A stretch of DNA of 64,000 nucleotides, taken from NCBI RefSeq assembly GCF_910592395.1, contig NC_088308.1, forward strand, positions 16,137,501 to 16,201,500. The letters are read 5' to 3'. This stretch comes from Lineus longissimus (lineage: Eukaryota > Nemertea > Pilidiophora > Heteronemertea > Lineidae). A program made the position numbers and the translations under genes. The notes under the pieces were generated by a model, which ran no database searches, was not told the DNA's origin, and saw nothing but the letters and a program-made list of their open reading frames with translations. Of the stretch, positions 19,203 through 32,035 are shown piece by piece (the first letter of the stretch is position 1; each line of letters begins with the position of its first letter).

Positions 19203-22200
19203 GGGCAAATCGTGAAAATCGATGGGCACTCGAAGAGTTAACCAGAAGAACAATTAACATAATGAAGTAAAAAGCTGCCCATTCCCTTGATTGATCTACT
19301 TACATACAAAGATGGTCAAGGCCGCTCCACTCTCGCGGTTTAGCTCCACCCTAGCAGTTTTGTTTAGACAACAAATACCTCCATTTCAGTATCAATTCCT
19401 TAAGCCAAAGTCAGTTAACTCGTGAAAAGTAAAATATGAACAGTGACAACGTGAACCCCTACATGTATTTAAACCCGGCCTAAGACTCAAATATTAACCA
19501 AATCTTCATGTACAGCTCATTTCCATCAAATCCCATTCCATCAAAGAGTATGGTAAACGACTGTCACAATAAACACAGGCCGCAGACATTATTAATCCCC
19601 AGTTGGAGCCCCTTGGAGACAATTTTCTTTCTCCAGACAGCAATCAATATAATGTATTGAGGGACATTGCCTGTAGACGTCTAACTCATCCATTCATCCA
19701 CGCCAAATGCAACCAAGAAACCCATAAACCTGGAAACACCTTTATTTTCATAAGCCTTACATTTGTTTTTGCTAAGGTACAGTCATAAACTTGAGGGGCC
19801 AAAATGTACAACTTAATGTTATAGGCAAATGCACCATAATTGATTTGAAACATTGGAAAAGGATTTTTCAAAAATAAAGGGGTACTGGTGTAAAGAAAGT
19901 CTGAGAGGCATTGGTTTCACAAATTGACAATTGCGGCTTGCCATTTTGTGAAAGCGGATTAGCTCAAAACATCATGCTAACATGTCACTTTCTGTACAAT
20001 TACAATCACAATGTACATTAATGTGCAGTAAAAAACCTGTCAATGTGTAGCTGTGGGCTGACACACGCTTTCTAACAACCAGGCATTCTACATATCTTAA
20101 AAGGTGAATCTGGTCAAGGAAAGGGATGCCTATACTCACATTGGTATTTGGTGTCCAATCAAATGAAAAACAGACCACGAAGATGTCCCTTACTGCAGCC
20201 CAAGACTATCCCATGAGAATGGAACAATGTTTTGAAGTGAACTGGCCAAAGAAATCCCAGATTCATACAGATAAAATATTATCATTACGTTTTATTCAAA
20301 GTAGCCTTAAGTTGCTTAAATATCTTTACAAATGTTTCCACTCTCGTATTTGTTCGAAAAAAACCCCAGTTGTACAGCAACAATGCTATATCAACAGTCA
20401 GTTGTAGCATCCAACAACAAATCACACTCCACTTAAATGACAAATATCCAGCAGAAACAGAATTCAATATAAAAATGTGGAGCCTTTACGCTGCAGACGA
20501 AAAGTACAAACACACTCCTGAAATCCAGTCGACACTGAAGTAGGAATCTGTCAGTTTTCTTGTTGAAAGAAACCTGTTGAGTTCACGATGTTCCTGCTAC
20601 AAGTTATAAAGTGCATCAAAACTGACAGCACCTCATTGATTGAGCATTCGAGCCACAAGTGTCCCGGTCATAGACATCCTGCACACCACTGCCTGATGTG
20701 TGAAGCTACAGAACTGATCAATTCCATCTTTCACTCTCTGATAATATCTCGGACGAATTGGGCGGTATATTAAATTGTTGCTTTCACCGTACATTGTACT
20801 CAGAATATCTAACAAGAAATATGACTTTGATCGAAGAGAAATTAGATTTGCACAAGCTCTGAATCCAGGAACCTGTTGTTACAAGTGGCCAGAGAGCAAA
20901 CAGTCCACCACCAGACTGATGATATTCTCCAACAGCACTTTCATTGGAAAGTACACTGATCTATGGTCAGATAGCATACATTATGATATCCCCATGCTGG
21001 GAGCATGAGTCAACTCTCCAATGGCATAAATCATCAACGAAGTACCAAGATCTTGGTTGTGATATTACAAATTGTAATTCACTTTATTGGAGAATGGGCC
21101 AGACTACTAATAAGTTGGGCTTGACAGCGAAATTATTGAACCTCGGGAGGACAGTCATGTGCAACAGCATCAATGTCCAGCAAAGTGTTTTCAAGCCCCA
21201 AAGCAGTTTGCTGCACCAACAAATTATTATTACACAGTGTGTCCAAAATGAAATAACTCCGATCAAGTCTGGATTAATGTATACTTGCTCGGATTGATGT
21301 GAAAACGATGACAAAGCCCAAAAATGCATTTTCATTAAAAACACAATTTTTCATCAAATTTTCCTCTTTCATTTGGTATCATTTTGATATCCCAACCGTC
21401 ATCTGTATTAATTTTGGAATAATCATAATTTGAGTAGGGAATCTAAAAGCCATTTTTTAGGACTGATAGGTTCTGATACAATCCATCAACCCGTGTCCTA
21501 ATGTACCATTTCAACTAGGGTTTTTGTGACTGCTTGGGGACTTTTTCCAAAGCTAGCTAATTGAGTAGACTTCCAGTAGCTGACATTTATAGGTAGGTGA
21601 CAATGATTTAAAGGTTCCTTCTCAACTTCATGAAGGAATTATCTCTCGGTGGCAGTAAATGCCGTATGATTTCTTAAAGCAATCATTTCAGCATAATGGT
21701 TTCAATTCAGTTATTCAAGCTGGCTGAAAATAATTGGCCCAAGTCTTAGGTCAAAGTTGTGTACTTACATTACTTTCATATCCAATTTATGGTATCCACA
21801 GGTGAGTTAAATCCAATCCCACTTTGTGAATTCCTTTGATACCCTTTAATCTCACGAAGCCACTAGAGATAGCAAGCACCTACTCAAAGATGCAAGCCTA
21901 GGCATAGTATTCACAACCTAATAGACTCAGGGGGATACCTCAACAGTTAAAACTCTCCATTAACGTGAAACGCAAAAGAAGCACGAAAAACCTGCAGACC
22001 TCTCCTCGTTTCTTAACTTCACCTTCAGGAGAATGCAAGAAACAGACATCAACTCTCCATAACAAAGCTCACAAATTGAGAAGAATATATGCCTGCTTTT
22101 TACACAATACCCACTCACGATACCTTTCCCGACTCTCAAATCGGAGAGTTAAACACATAAAATACCTGTAGAAGAGGAGTATTTCCTTCATCAGCCAACC

Positions 22201-22300
22201 AGTATTACTTAAGCTACATTTCAAAAGCACCTGAAATGAACAACCTTCAAAACAGAGAACGGAAAATGTCTGCGTCTCATCATACCTTTCAGCAGCATCC
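19203..22300. other. No gene seen
   Basis: AT-rich sequence with many short chance frames on both strands. No exon with paired splice sites and no long repeat recognised. Confidence 0.5.
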
Positions 22301-22307
22301 AAAGCAA

Positions 22308-22600
22308 TACCAGTGGTTAGAGCGCCAGGCTTTTAACCAGGAGGTGGTAGGTTCGACACTCGGACACATCAGCACTGTTTCATCTTTGTGTTCTTGGACA
22401 GGGCACTGAACCCCAATCGCTTCTCTCCACCCACGACTAAAATGGATACCAGGCTTGCCTGGGAAGTTAACCTGTGACAGACCAGCATCCTATCCAGTGG
22501 GACTCCTACATATCCTAGTCGCTCTACGGACACCAGGATAAGTTCTGGCCAGATGAGCCGTTCTCAGCTCGGGCTACAGCCCAGCTGACTTTTTAAAAAC
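22308..22600 (+). repeat. tRNA-derived SINE
   Basis: The head AGTGGTTAGAGCGCCAGGCTTTTAACC carries a Lys-like TTT anticodon loop, followed by GGTTCGACACTC (box B). The body includes CACCCACGACTAAAATGGATACC and the segment GTTAACCTGTGACAGACC with CCTAGTCGCTCTACGGACACC. It ends in a T/A-rich stretch near 22600. The acceptor and T-arm are degraded, so it is a SINE rather than a gene. It is unrelated in body to the copy at 17620. Confidence 0.75.
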
Positions 22601-25208
22601 TTTGCACACAACAATCCCATCACTCACTGAACATTGACTGCAAACATTTGAAGGTTCTGTTAGCTTAAAATTGCAGGGATGCATGCATACGCATGACAGC
22701 TTCTCCAAGCCTTTATTAATATACTGTAGTCACGTACTTTGGATAAAACTTCCATGAAATACAGTGCCAGTATGTCGAAGCCAGAAGAGGCACATCTTTA
22801 ATGCAAATGCCTATCATACAAAAAGTAAGTCAGGTGCCCTTTCGACGGCTTAAACACATTGACACAGTATATTGTCAATGTACCCACTGTATGAGGACGC
22901 AAGACCACAAGGATATAAATTGCCTCAAATCCATACATTCATTTAATTGGTCCATGGCATCATGTTGACAATTGGCAGGCTATCATTAAAGGGGCAACTT
23001 GGGGGTGGGATTTAATTAGCCAGGAGGGGATTACCCCTGCCTGACACCATGCGCCGCCACTTGTGGTATTACACCAATGTTGATCTCTAATAATGATTTT
23101 CTGCAGTTTTACCAGGCAGTTTTGGACATGGCTTGTGAAATTCAGGCAGGCCTATGGCTTAGTGCACTGTTTATTGCAGTTCCAACGATTTTTCAATGAC
23201 CCTGTCTGGTGATGTCACGGTCCTGCTGGAAGCCATTTTTGTATCAAAAACTAACATATCTCATGCCCAAGTTGTCCCTTTAATATCAACAGCAAAGAGG
23301 ACGGAAGATACCAATTAAATACAGCAATCATTTATCACTGAAGTACTCAATAGTTTATTTCTCTCTCTAACTGGTAAGTTACAGATGCAACAGGCAATAT
23401 TTAAGTCACAGTTCGTTATTCTGAAGGGACATACTGATAGCACCTGCAGCATCTGATAACAATTTCAAATGTTAACATGATTTCAAACGCGAAACTGTGC
23501 AAAAAAGTTATCTTTCTTAGTCATTGCTTGCTAACGATGTGATTAAACCTGACCCGATGCATACTTTATTCATTAGAGGCTACCATTACAGCCATTACTA
23601 CTCCTTCCAAGCATTGGTAGGGCTGAATCACTTTCTTCACAGAAGTCAATCGACATCAAACTCATCATGAATTCTCTTTACTTCAGATCACCATGTGAAG
23701 CATCATGTTAATCGGGAAATGTTCGTGAAGCTAAAAGTTGACAAATTTGCTCATTTTCAGTTGGCGTCAGACTAAACATTGCGTTAGCTATCAAAAATTA
23801 TGAACAAGTTGACCATAAGTTGCAGATAAGATATCCCACTGGAAAGATTCATCTATCGGGAAGATTGATAGGCTGATTTTGTGAATAGAGACTCAAAAAG
23901 ATTGTGAAAACTTATAGAAATAGGAAAGGTTTTTAGACCAAGCTGAATACATTAGTTATTCCTGTTGTGTTGTCAGTGCCACCAAGAGCAGAACTGAAGA
24001 TGATTCAAGAAGGAAAGGAAAGTTGAGCTTTCCTAAATTAAAACCTCATTTTCTACAGTTATGCAGTGGTTCAAGTAAAACCGTAGCTAGATGGGGCAGG
24101 CAAATTCCCCAAGTGTCGCAAAAAAAAGGAGTATATTTGGGCCAAATTTCACATGACCGACAGAGGACAAAAGAGGCGTTTTGCCCCATGAAAAAAGTAA
24201 GCTATGGGACTAGAACCCAAATACATGACCATGACCATGTTTGATAGCCAGGCTTTCCTCATACATATTAACTTAATTCAGTGGTTAGGGAAGCATCTTT
24301 GGTAGACTGCAGACTCATGTCTAAATTGACACTTATCATAACAAATGAACCAAATGAAACCATTGGACAGAGGAAAGCTTTTAGTGGCTGAGAACAAAAA
24401 GCATTTAATTTCTGGACACAGTGGAATGTGTTGACAGATTCCACCATTTTTTCATTGAGGCATAAAAAATATGATTTGCAGTCATAGAATTGTTGCATGG
24501 ATTATCATAGTGCTCAACAATTGGACCCAGTATATACATGCATATTGATAATTATCAAGGTTGACTCAAGCTCACCAAAAAAATATGATGCCGCATGAAG
24601 TTTATCAAACCTACTCTCTGGGAGTCAGGGGGTCTGCTTAAAACAGACCAATGGAAAATGCAGTTCTTAATATGCCTCCACCAAAAAAAAAGGTTTTTAT
24701 GGGTATATATCTCTGACCCTTCCTGAAGTGTTTTCTGGCCTCCTACTTTTCCTTGGTAGTCTGTTACTACCAGAACCCCCGGTTAAACCACTTGCCCTCC
24801 AGTAGATTAAGATCCCGCCTTGGAGTATGTCACAAAATGCCAAAGGTCATAGAAGGTGCAACACAAAGCAATGGAAAGTGAAGCCAAAAATCATAATTTT
24901 TTTACTAGTTTCTGAGGGGGAAGGGGTTGGAGGAGAAACTAAAATATTTGGTTTCTATTGGCTTCACTTAAGTTTTGCTACAGCCCCTTAGATTGGTGAA
25001 ACAATGGTTGAATAGCCATATTCGCCAACCAACATTGAAATCACATGTTGGGCATGAGTATTGCCATCTATCCCACAAGGATAGAACCTGTGCAATACTT
25101 CGTAAATTCCAAATATTGTTTTACCATTATCCATAGCATCTCTGGATGATCATAATGTCATCTGTGCATTGCAAGCTGCGAATGCTCTCAAGCCGGTATA
25201 AAACCTAA
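22601..25208. other. No gene seen
   Basis: No exon or strong repeat recognised. Expected downstream CASKIN exons were looked for on the minus strand here and not found. Confidence 0.5.
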
Positions 25209-25746
25209 TGAAACGGCCAGGGGCCATTGTGCTCACCGCATAGATATTTGATGGTTTGGAATTCATCCTGGTTAAGAAACATGCTACATGTACAGTATAT
25301 AGGTTAAACAAAAGTCGGTATGACATGTGTTGTATCGTTGCTTGGAGTACCTACCATAAAAATATAATCGAAAACAAGTCACTAATAAGGGAGATATTGC
25401 ACTTTTTACCCTTTTTTGTCCTCCTGGTGGCCAAGTCGAGAATCAGATCAGACCAAAATTCGTGGTCAAAGGTTATACGACGTAGGGAGTCATGTGTACT
25501 AAATTTCAAGTTCATAGCATTATCAGTTAAGAAACGTGCCATAGTTACACTCAAATGGACAATTTGCGCCATTTGACCTCTGTGACCTTAAAAAATTGGG
25601 TCAAATCAAAAACCCGTACGATATGTGATGTATCCTTGCTAGGAGAACATACAACAAAAATGTTATTGAAAACGAGTCTCTCATGAGAGAGATCTCACAC
25701 ATTTTAGGCTTCCACGGACAGACTCCCCTACGGTGAGCCAAAAAGA
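25209..25746. mobile_element. GGTGAGC-ended repeat element, copy C (short)
   Basis: It has the same ends as copy A (GGCCATTGTGCTCACC and CGGTGAGCCAAAAA) but only about one and a half monomers. The half-site core at 25574-25588 keeps both TGACCT motifs. The third half-site is degraded to GGGTCA with a changed spacing. Confidence 0.75.
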
Positions 25747-25867
25747 TATCGAATGTGTCAAAACATTACTGATCAGGTTAGCTGCTCGTGGGACATGTGT
25801 AGCACCATTTAGAGAAAACAATACAGGATAACAAAACAAAACAACACATGATAAGCGATGGACTCAC

Positions 25868-25965
25868 CCTTGTTGTCCTTGACATCGACTGATGCTCCGC
25901 TCTCAAGAAGAGCTTGGAGAATCTCCACGTTTCCGACCAACGCTGCCTGGTGCAAGGCGGCCATC
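25868..25965 (-). CDS. CASKIN: CASKIN-like ankyrin-repeat exon
   Basis: 98 bp minus-strand exon with acceptor CAG at 25968-25966 and donor GTGAGT. It reads [20 protein letters not shown], then [13 protein letters not shown], a full ankyrin repeat (ALHxAAxxGxxxxxxxLLxxGAxVDxKDxxG). It enters after one base and leaves in phase 1. Joined to the exon at 50664, the glycine codon is completed exactly at the DNDG/ALH boundary between repeats. The combined string matches what I recall of vertebrate CASKIN1/2 (GSTKRLNVNYQDADG, then SALHHAALGG and VDIKD). CASKINs are CASK-binding scaffolds at synapses with ankyrin, SH3 and SAM domains. Those later domains are not visible in this window. Confidence 0.75.
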
Positions 25966-27889
25966 CTGAAAACATACAAATTTTAAGCAAATGAGAAGTC
26001 TAATACATTTTTGTTATAGACTTGTAAATAAGATTGGTTCTGACCACGTTGGTCCTCAAGAAGAGGCTGAGCAGTGATGTTAGCAACTGAAGGTAAGCTG
26101 AAAAATCTACATACACCACTAGTACATGTTTACAAACCTGAAATCGACAATGTCAGTGCCCGGTAAATTGCTACCATTCATGTGTACATGTAGTATCACA
26201 AACATGCTAATCTGCTGTGTGACCCAGAGATTAATTGAGACTTCTCAACAGACAATAGATCCTGCAACAGGCATTCTTCCAAAAGCTGGGTTTTCTCCAA
26301 GATGTACTGAGTGAAATGCCACATGCTAGGCAAGGGAACATCTGTTGACATGAGAGTAGCCCATCAATCTGTCCCATCAACACCAGCGCTATCATGTTAA
26401 CACTCACACTACAACCATCGGAATCATGGTACCTGACATACCCGACAATAAAGTCTTATCTCCCATTACACAGCCATTTGGTTGGTACATTCTGATTCCA
26501 TTACAGTGGAAAGCAATGCACACAAACCATCATTCATATATACATAACCGGGTACAAAATCTAGAACTTTTGTTCCAGTTCCTTGCGATCGATCGCAGCA
26601 CTGATAATCTCCCTTAAAGCAGCAGGGCCGGCTCATTGTTGTTGGTCTAATAAACCCGAGGACAGTGAGCGTTTCGGTGACATCTTCTGAGGGATAAACC
26701 AGAGGCGGTTGCTTATACAGGAGGGTCTCTCCCCAACCTTTCATCCTGCACTATCCTTCCTCACCTCCAAAGGCCACCTTCCTCTACCCAACCTGAGTCT
26801 CAATCTTCCAGTGGTTCAAAGAAATTGCCCCATTTTGCAAGCCTTCACTCATGTTGCTAGAAGAACATTTGTAACCTTCCCCTTCAATCATTCAAACTTG
26901 ATACTGCAGCTCCACTATTGCCATCTGCACATGATATAACTAACCACCTCGAAGCTGACAGGGCTGATTAAAGGAAATGCATTCAAGAAGTGGTCGGGAG
27001 TAGAAACAACATCACAAGGTGTTGTGTAAGGCATTATACAAATCACAAAATTTAATCCACACTGATTTCATAAATAAATCAAATACTTTAACATTAAAAA
27101 TAAATTTTATCTATCAATCATTGTTTATTTCAAAATCCCTGGCAATGAAAAACGTTCTAATCATCTCAATCATGGTGGCGGAACCAATCAGTTTTATCTC
27201 ATCAGTCAAAAGGAATTTTTATAGCTGGAGCATAGGCTACTGATAACTGGTTAGGTCAGAAATGAAGATGATCGACTGTGATTTATTCATCGGACCTTCC
27301 ATGTATCATCATTGAGAAGCAGTTCCCCAACCGACCAAGAATCATTGCGTATTCAAGGCAGGCCTTCCAACTTACTGAGCAGCCTTAACTGGGAGGTGCC
27401 TGGTAAAGGCCGATGTTTTATGTGTGCATTACAAGAAACACAGCCAAATTTGCACACATTATTATAAAAGTCACCAAGGGACCTACATCCATTTAGAACG
27501 TTTTTATCAAAAATGTTACGTTTTGCACAGATTCAATTTTATTGCATAGTGATGAGCAAGACATCAAACTGAAAACAGCCAAATTTTGGGTCCAAAGTGC
27601 CAGCTTCAGCCAACAATCGACTTTGGCCACAGCCAGATTGGTCAGTGGACTGGTCTGGATGTGGCCAAAGTTGATTGTATTTGAAAATCTTTAAGTTGAT
27701 TGTCTTTGTAAACCTTAATGTTTATTACAAATACAATGAAGACAATGGCATGATAGAATAATACAACTAGTTTGCACTAGGCTCTTGTCCAAAGAGTTTC
27801 GGTAACCATGTGAAGAGTACATCATAGACTGAAAATAAGGAAGCTATGAAGCTTCTTTTGTTTCAATGTTCGGTTACAACAAACAATCA

Positions 27890-28500
27890 TGAGTGTTACA
27901 GGGATTGTAATTGCATCTGTACAACAAGTTTTACTTCGAGCACCAGAAGAAGCTAACAATGCCGAGTGCATTTTTCATTATTCTGTTTTCGGTTAACAAT
28001 CAAGCTTGTTGTGGGGAATGAAATTGCTTCCATAAAACAAGCTTTAGTTCAAACACTGGAAGAAGTTTGTTGATAATGTAGAGTGCATATACTATGACAC
28101 AACACTGCAACAAAGGACGAGGCCATAATTTCTTATTTTTCTGTTTCTCTTAAAGCAATACTGATGAGCAACATTGATGATTGTTGCAGGGAATGAAATC
28201 GCTTCTGTACAACAACCTTTACATTAAACACCAGAACAATTTTATTGACAATGCAGAGTGCATACCATCACCCAACATTGCCACAAAGGACAAGGCCATG
28301 ATTCCTTATCTTGCATTTTTTGTTACAGCAACAATGTAATGAGCCTTGTTGCTGAGAATGAAATCACTTCTGTACAACAAGCTTCTACCTCAAACACCAG
28401 AAGATTGTCGTTAACAGTGCAGAGTGCACACCATGACGCAACACTGCATCAAATGACGATGCTATGATTTCTTATCTTGCACTTTCTATCACAGTATTAC
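27890..28500. repeat. Diverged tandem repeat, ~165-175 bp unit
   Basis: GAATGAAATCGCTTCTGTACAACAAGCTTTACTTCAAACACC-type units recur with starts near 27900, 28016, 28191 and 28356. Each is followed by GACAATGCAGAGTGCATACC and CATGATTTCTTATCTTGCA. The first unit carries an internal deletion. Copies differ considerably, so the array is old. Confidence 0.7.
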
Positions 28501-28815
28501 ACTCTTGCTCCGTAATGAATCAAAATGAAGACATTTCTATACTAACCCCGTAACAGCCGACAATGCCAGGCAGATTATGCAACATAGCAACAAAGGATCA
28601 GGTACAATCTCTTTGGAAGCATTTGTGACAACTGTCACAATAACCTGTTATGAATTCTAAACCTAACAAGATTAGTGCATCCCGTTTGATCTTCCCTTTG
28701 ACAATAGCTTCGGAAGAGCTTCAAGCATCCCAAGTGACTCGCATTCAACTCATGTATTGTTACTTGAAGAATACAGGAGACTTAAGCGAATTGATGCTTT
28801 TTTGTAAAAGGCATA

Positions 28816-28975
28816 CAGTAGAACCACTCTATTAAGGACAAGCTCGGGAATGACAGGTGCTGTCCTTAATAGAGAGGTGTCATGATTAGAGAGGTCGAAT
28901 TGAGTGGAAACAACCAATTTGGGACCAAAACTAGTGTCCTTAATAGAGAGGTGTCTGCTAAGAGAGGTTCTACTG
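28816..28975. mobile_element. 160 bp mariner-type MITE, second copy
   Basis: CAGTAGAACCACTCTATTAAGGACA at the left and AAGAGAGGTTCTACTG at the right, flanked by TA on both sides. The length is the same as the copy at 9301-9460 and the internal motif GTCAAATTGA/GTCGAATTGA is shared. Confidence 0.8.
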
Positions 28976-30049
28976 TATATGTACCTTGATGGACTGGAAT
29001 ACATTTGTATCATACTGGATGGATTAGAATCAAACCTTAACCTTCACAGAATACGAGACCCAGCATCCTTATATAACATATGAAATCTTTAAAAATAAAA
29101 GTAGATGTCAACTTTAAACTTGTAGCTGGACTGTAAACCACAAAACCTTTGTGCCTTTTCATTTTTATGCAAAATTTCATGGATCATGAATCAAGATTAT
29201 TCACGAAATACATGAAAATAAAACGTTCATGAAAACTTGGCCGTTAACAGTATTTCAACGAAGCATCAAATAGTTTTTACTTTGATAAAAACATCGTATT
29301 AAAAACAGTGGCAAAAAAAGGCAAGGAACAGCCCCTACATGTTTCCATTCCATTCCCCAAATAAATACATAAATTGGAAGATGTTGATTAAAAGAATGAA
29401 TAGATACTTTCCTTATGATCTTGGGCAAGCCACCTTACTTGCTTACAATGTTATTTAAATGAGACCCAGCACCACTATTCCTTGTAGTTTGTTGCTGTTA
29501 ACTATGACACCCTGGAGACACCCTAGAGTTCATCAGAAAACTGAAAATTGACATTGATTAAGACAACAAGGGGAATCAAGATCCTTACCTTGAAGACTAG
29601 AAATCCAAGAGCAAAGGTTTTAGTCATAATCCACAACACCAACAAACCTTATACTCTGAAAAAGCGACACATCATCTCCTTCACTATGCAATCATTTCAT
29701 CAGCTCATCATGAACAGGGAAAAGCATCTATCTTCCGATCTTTTGCCCTTACCAGATTTGACCCGACACACGTAAGCCTATCCTGAATAATTGGCATTCC
29801 TCAGTAATACACTAGAATACCGTCTATCAATTCAATCCCAGCCTTTACATGAGGTGGGCTTGATCGGGCTTAGCGAAAGAAATCAACTAAGCCAAATGAA
29901 CTTGTTGCATGGAATGAACAATTAGTAAGCGGCCAGCAGTTCAAGAAATTGGCTCCATGGATGTGAGACTAAACAAGAGGCAGTAACTCATCCCGCAGCT
30001 TATCTATAATGATGGCCATTACATAGCTCATCAGTACTAGATTCATTCA
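28976..30049. other. No gene seen
   Basis: AT-rich intronic sequence without a recognisable exon or repeat array. Confidence 0.5.
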
Positions 30050-30615
30050 TCTTGTCGATATTGCTTGTGATGCTGATTGGCATCATGGCTATTGCGTGGA
30101 TGATGACGGGCAACATGGATATTGCTTCGGATGATGAATGGCAACTTAAGATATTGCTCAGGATGTTGGTAGGCAGCATTGGCAATATAGATATTGCTCA
30201 GGATGATGACTGGCAACTGAAGTATAAGATATTGCTCAGGATGGTAGGTTGCAGAGATATTGCTCAAGATACTGATTGGCAATAACAATATTGCTCAGGG
30301 TGTTGATTGGCAACACAGATATTGCTCAGGATGTTGATTGGCAATATAGATATTGCTCAGGATGTTGATTGGCAATATAGATATTGCTCAGGATGTTGAT
30401 TGGCAACATAGATATTGCTCGGCAACATAGATATTGGTTTTTAAGATGATGACTGGCAACTGACAAATAAGATATTGCACAGGATGTTGGTTGGGAAAAA
30501 AGGTATGGCTTTCACCGTCAAGCTTTGCTCTGATCTGGATGTCAACTGACAAAATACATATTGCCCAGTATCTTAATTGGCAAACAGATATTGCTTAGGA
30601 TGTTTTCTGTCAAGG
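30050..30615. repeat. 31 bp minisatellite
   Basis: The unit GATATTGCTCAGGATGTTG plus ATTGGCAATATA is exactly 31 bp in the central copies (starts 30318, 30349, 30380, 30411). It is more diverged, with indels, on both sides. As 31 is not a multiple of three, the open frames on both strands here are by-products of the repeat. Confidence 0.8.
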
Positions 30616-31925
30616 CCTACAAGAACAGGACTATCATGTGCAAAAATATGAAATTTTTCATTGTATTAGGGATTTTGTGAAATGCAAGATTCACATGAAA
30701 TTTACTTGTGCAACAAGGAAAATCATTACCGGCACCCAACTGAAAAGGAGGGATTGGTTTTAAAGTGGGTATCTTGTCCACAGCTGTTATGAATGGAGAA
30801 TCACTAAAGCTTCCATTGGCATTGCTACATGAACCCCTGACCAACAGAAATCTGTTCACACAGGTGACAACAAAACATAGTTCAACATCAGTGATAGTCA
30901 GCTGCAGCCAGACGAATGAAGCCTGAACCTCTATTGTGACCAGAGGCTATCCCCGACTGGCAGATAACTAGCAAGCATGTTTACCTGAGACAAATAACAG
31001 GCCAGATGAATTTATACAGGCAAACCAGTGTGACACAAGTCACTGTGAATACAAATTTATCTTAGGAGTTATGACAGCATATTTTTTGTAGATTGATCTC
31101 CTACATGTAATGGCCAAGCAGGAATCCGACGTCTGTCATATCCGCGGGCCTCATTTATGCTTAAACATGTTATCAGCTTCTTACGGACTTGTTTTCACAA
31201 AATCATTGCCTGTTTATCACAGACTTAAATCACAAAGCAGCACAATGTTCATCACTACTACAATAGTGGGTTGAATGGTCCAGCATAACATAATTGCCAA
31301 ACTGATGCCATTCATGTATCATTCTCCGAGGAAGAAGTTACGTTTTAACCTCTTTTTCTTCTTCTCTTCCTTTCTTCTTCCAATTAAGTGCCTTCCTCGT
31401 CAACAGATTATAGTCACACCGTATGAACTCCCCCTTATGCACGTCCAGTATCCTCATTGCCTATTATGTCACTCAAGTGTAAACTCCACCAGCCATAAAA
31501 TCTGATCCTACCTCAATACCAATCACAAGCTCAGAAAACGGCTTTGGCAGGATTTGAGTCATGCAGCTATCCCCTCCATCATTCTCGGCATTTACCTTCT
31601 CATCAGTCACTGGTGATATAAAGGGGCATTGACAAATCATGATATATGGGGCATTATTGACTGCAGGCAAGTCATAAGTACATGTCTGCAAGTAAGGACT
31701 GAATTTTCTGTCTTTCTTTAGCATGATTGTTTAGAATGAACAGTCAACTACAATGTTCCGCAATCAGGACTATTCCAACAACACAACATGTACCCTAAAA
31801 CATCCGTAATAACATGCAACAGTATTGTAATACAATATATTTTTTAAAAAACAAACTTCAATAATGAAGCCACTAGAGTATGACACTATTTTGCAGCATC
31901 AAGAAGGCAATATCAACCCTTTCAG
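30616..31925. other. No gene seen
   Basis: No exon with paired splice signals recognised, apart from the weak candidate at 31926. Confidence 0.5.
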
Positions 31926-32035
31926 TAGCCTATTGGTTTGACCGCAAGTGGTATATTTTTGCTGATAGCTTGCTTACTACTAGTCCGATTGACCTGGAAC
32001 TGCCAGCAAGTGAAAGAGAATCAAATTCTATATAA
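31926..32035 (+). CDS. Candidate exon, unknown protein
   Basis: After acceptor AATATCAACCCTTTCAG the frame reads AYWFDRKWYIFADSLLTTSP, then IDLELPASERESNSI and TAA. A GTGAAA donor after ELPA could end it earlier. Aromatic-rich and coding-like, but an overlapping frame is open too, no family is recognised, and no polyA signal follows closely. Confidence 0.22.

Noticed and set aside
22308-22380. tRNA-Lys gene
   Set aside because: The anticodon loop and box B are recognisable but the acceptor stem does not pair and a SINE body follows.
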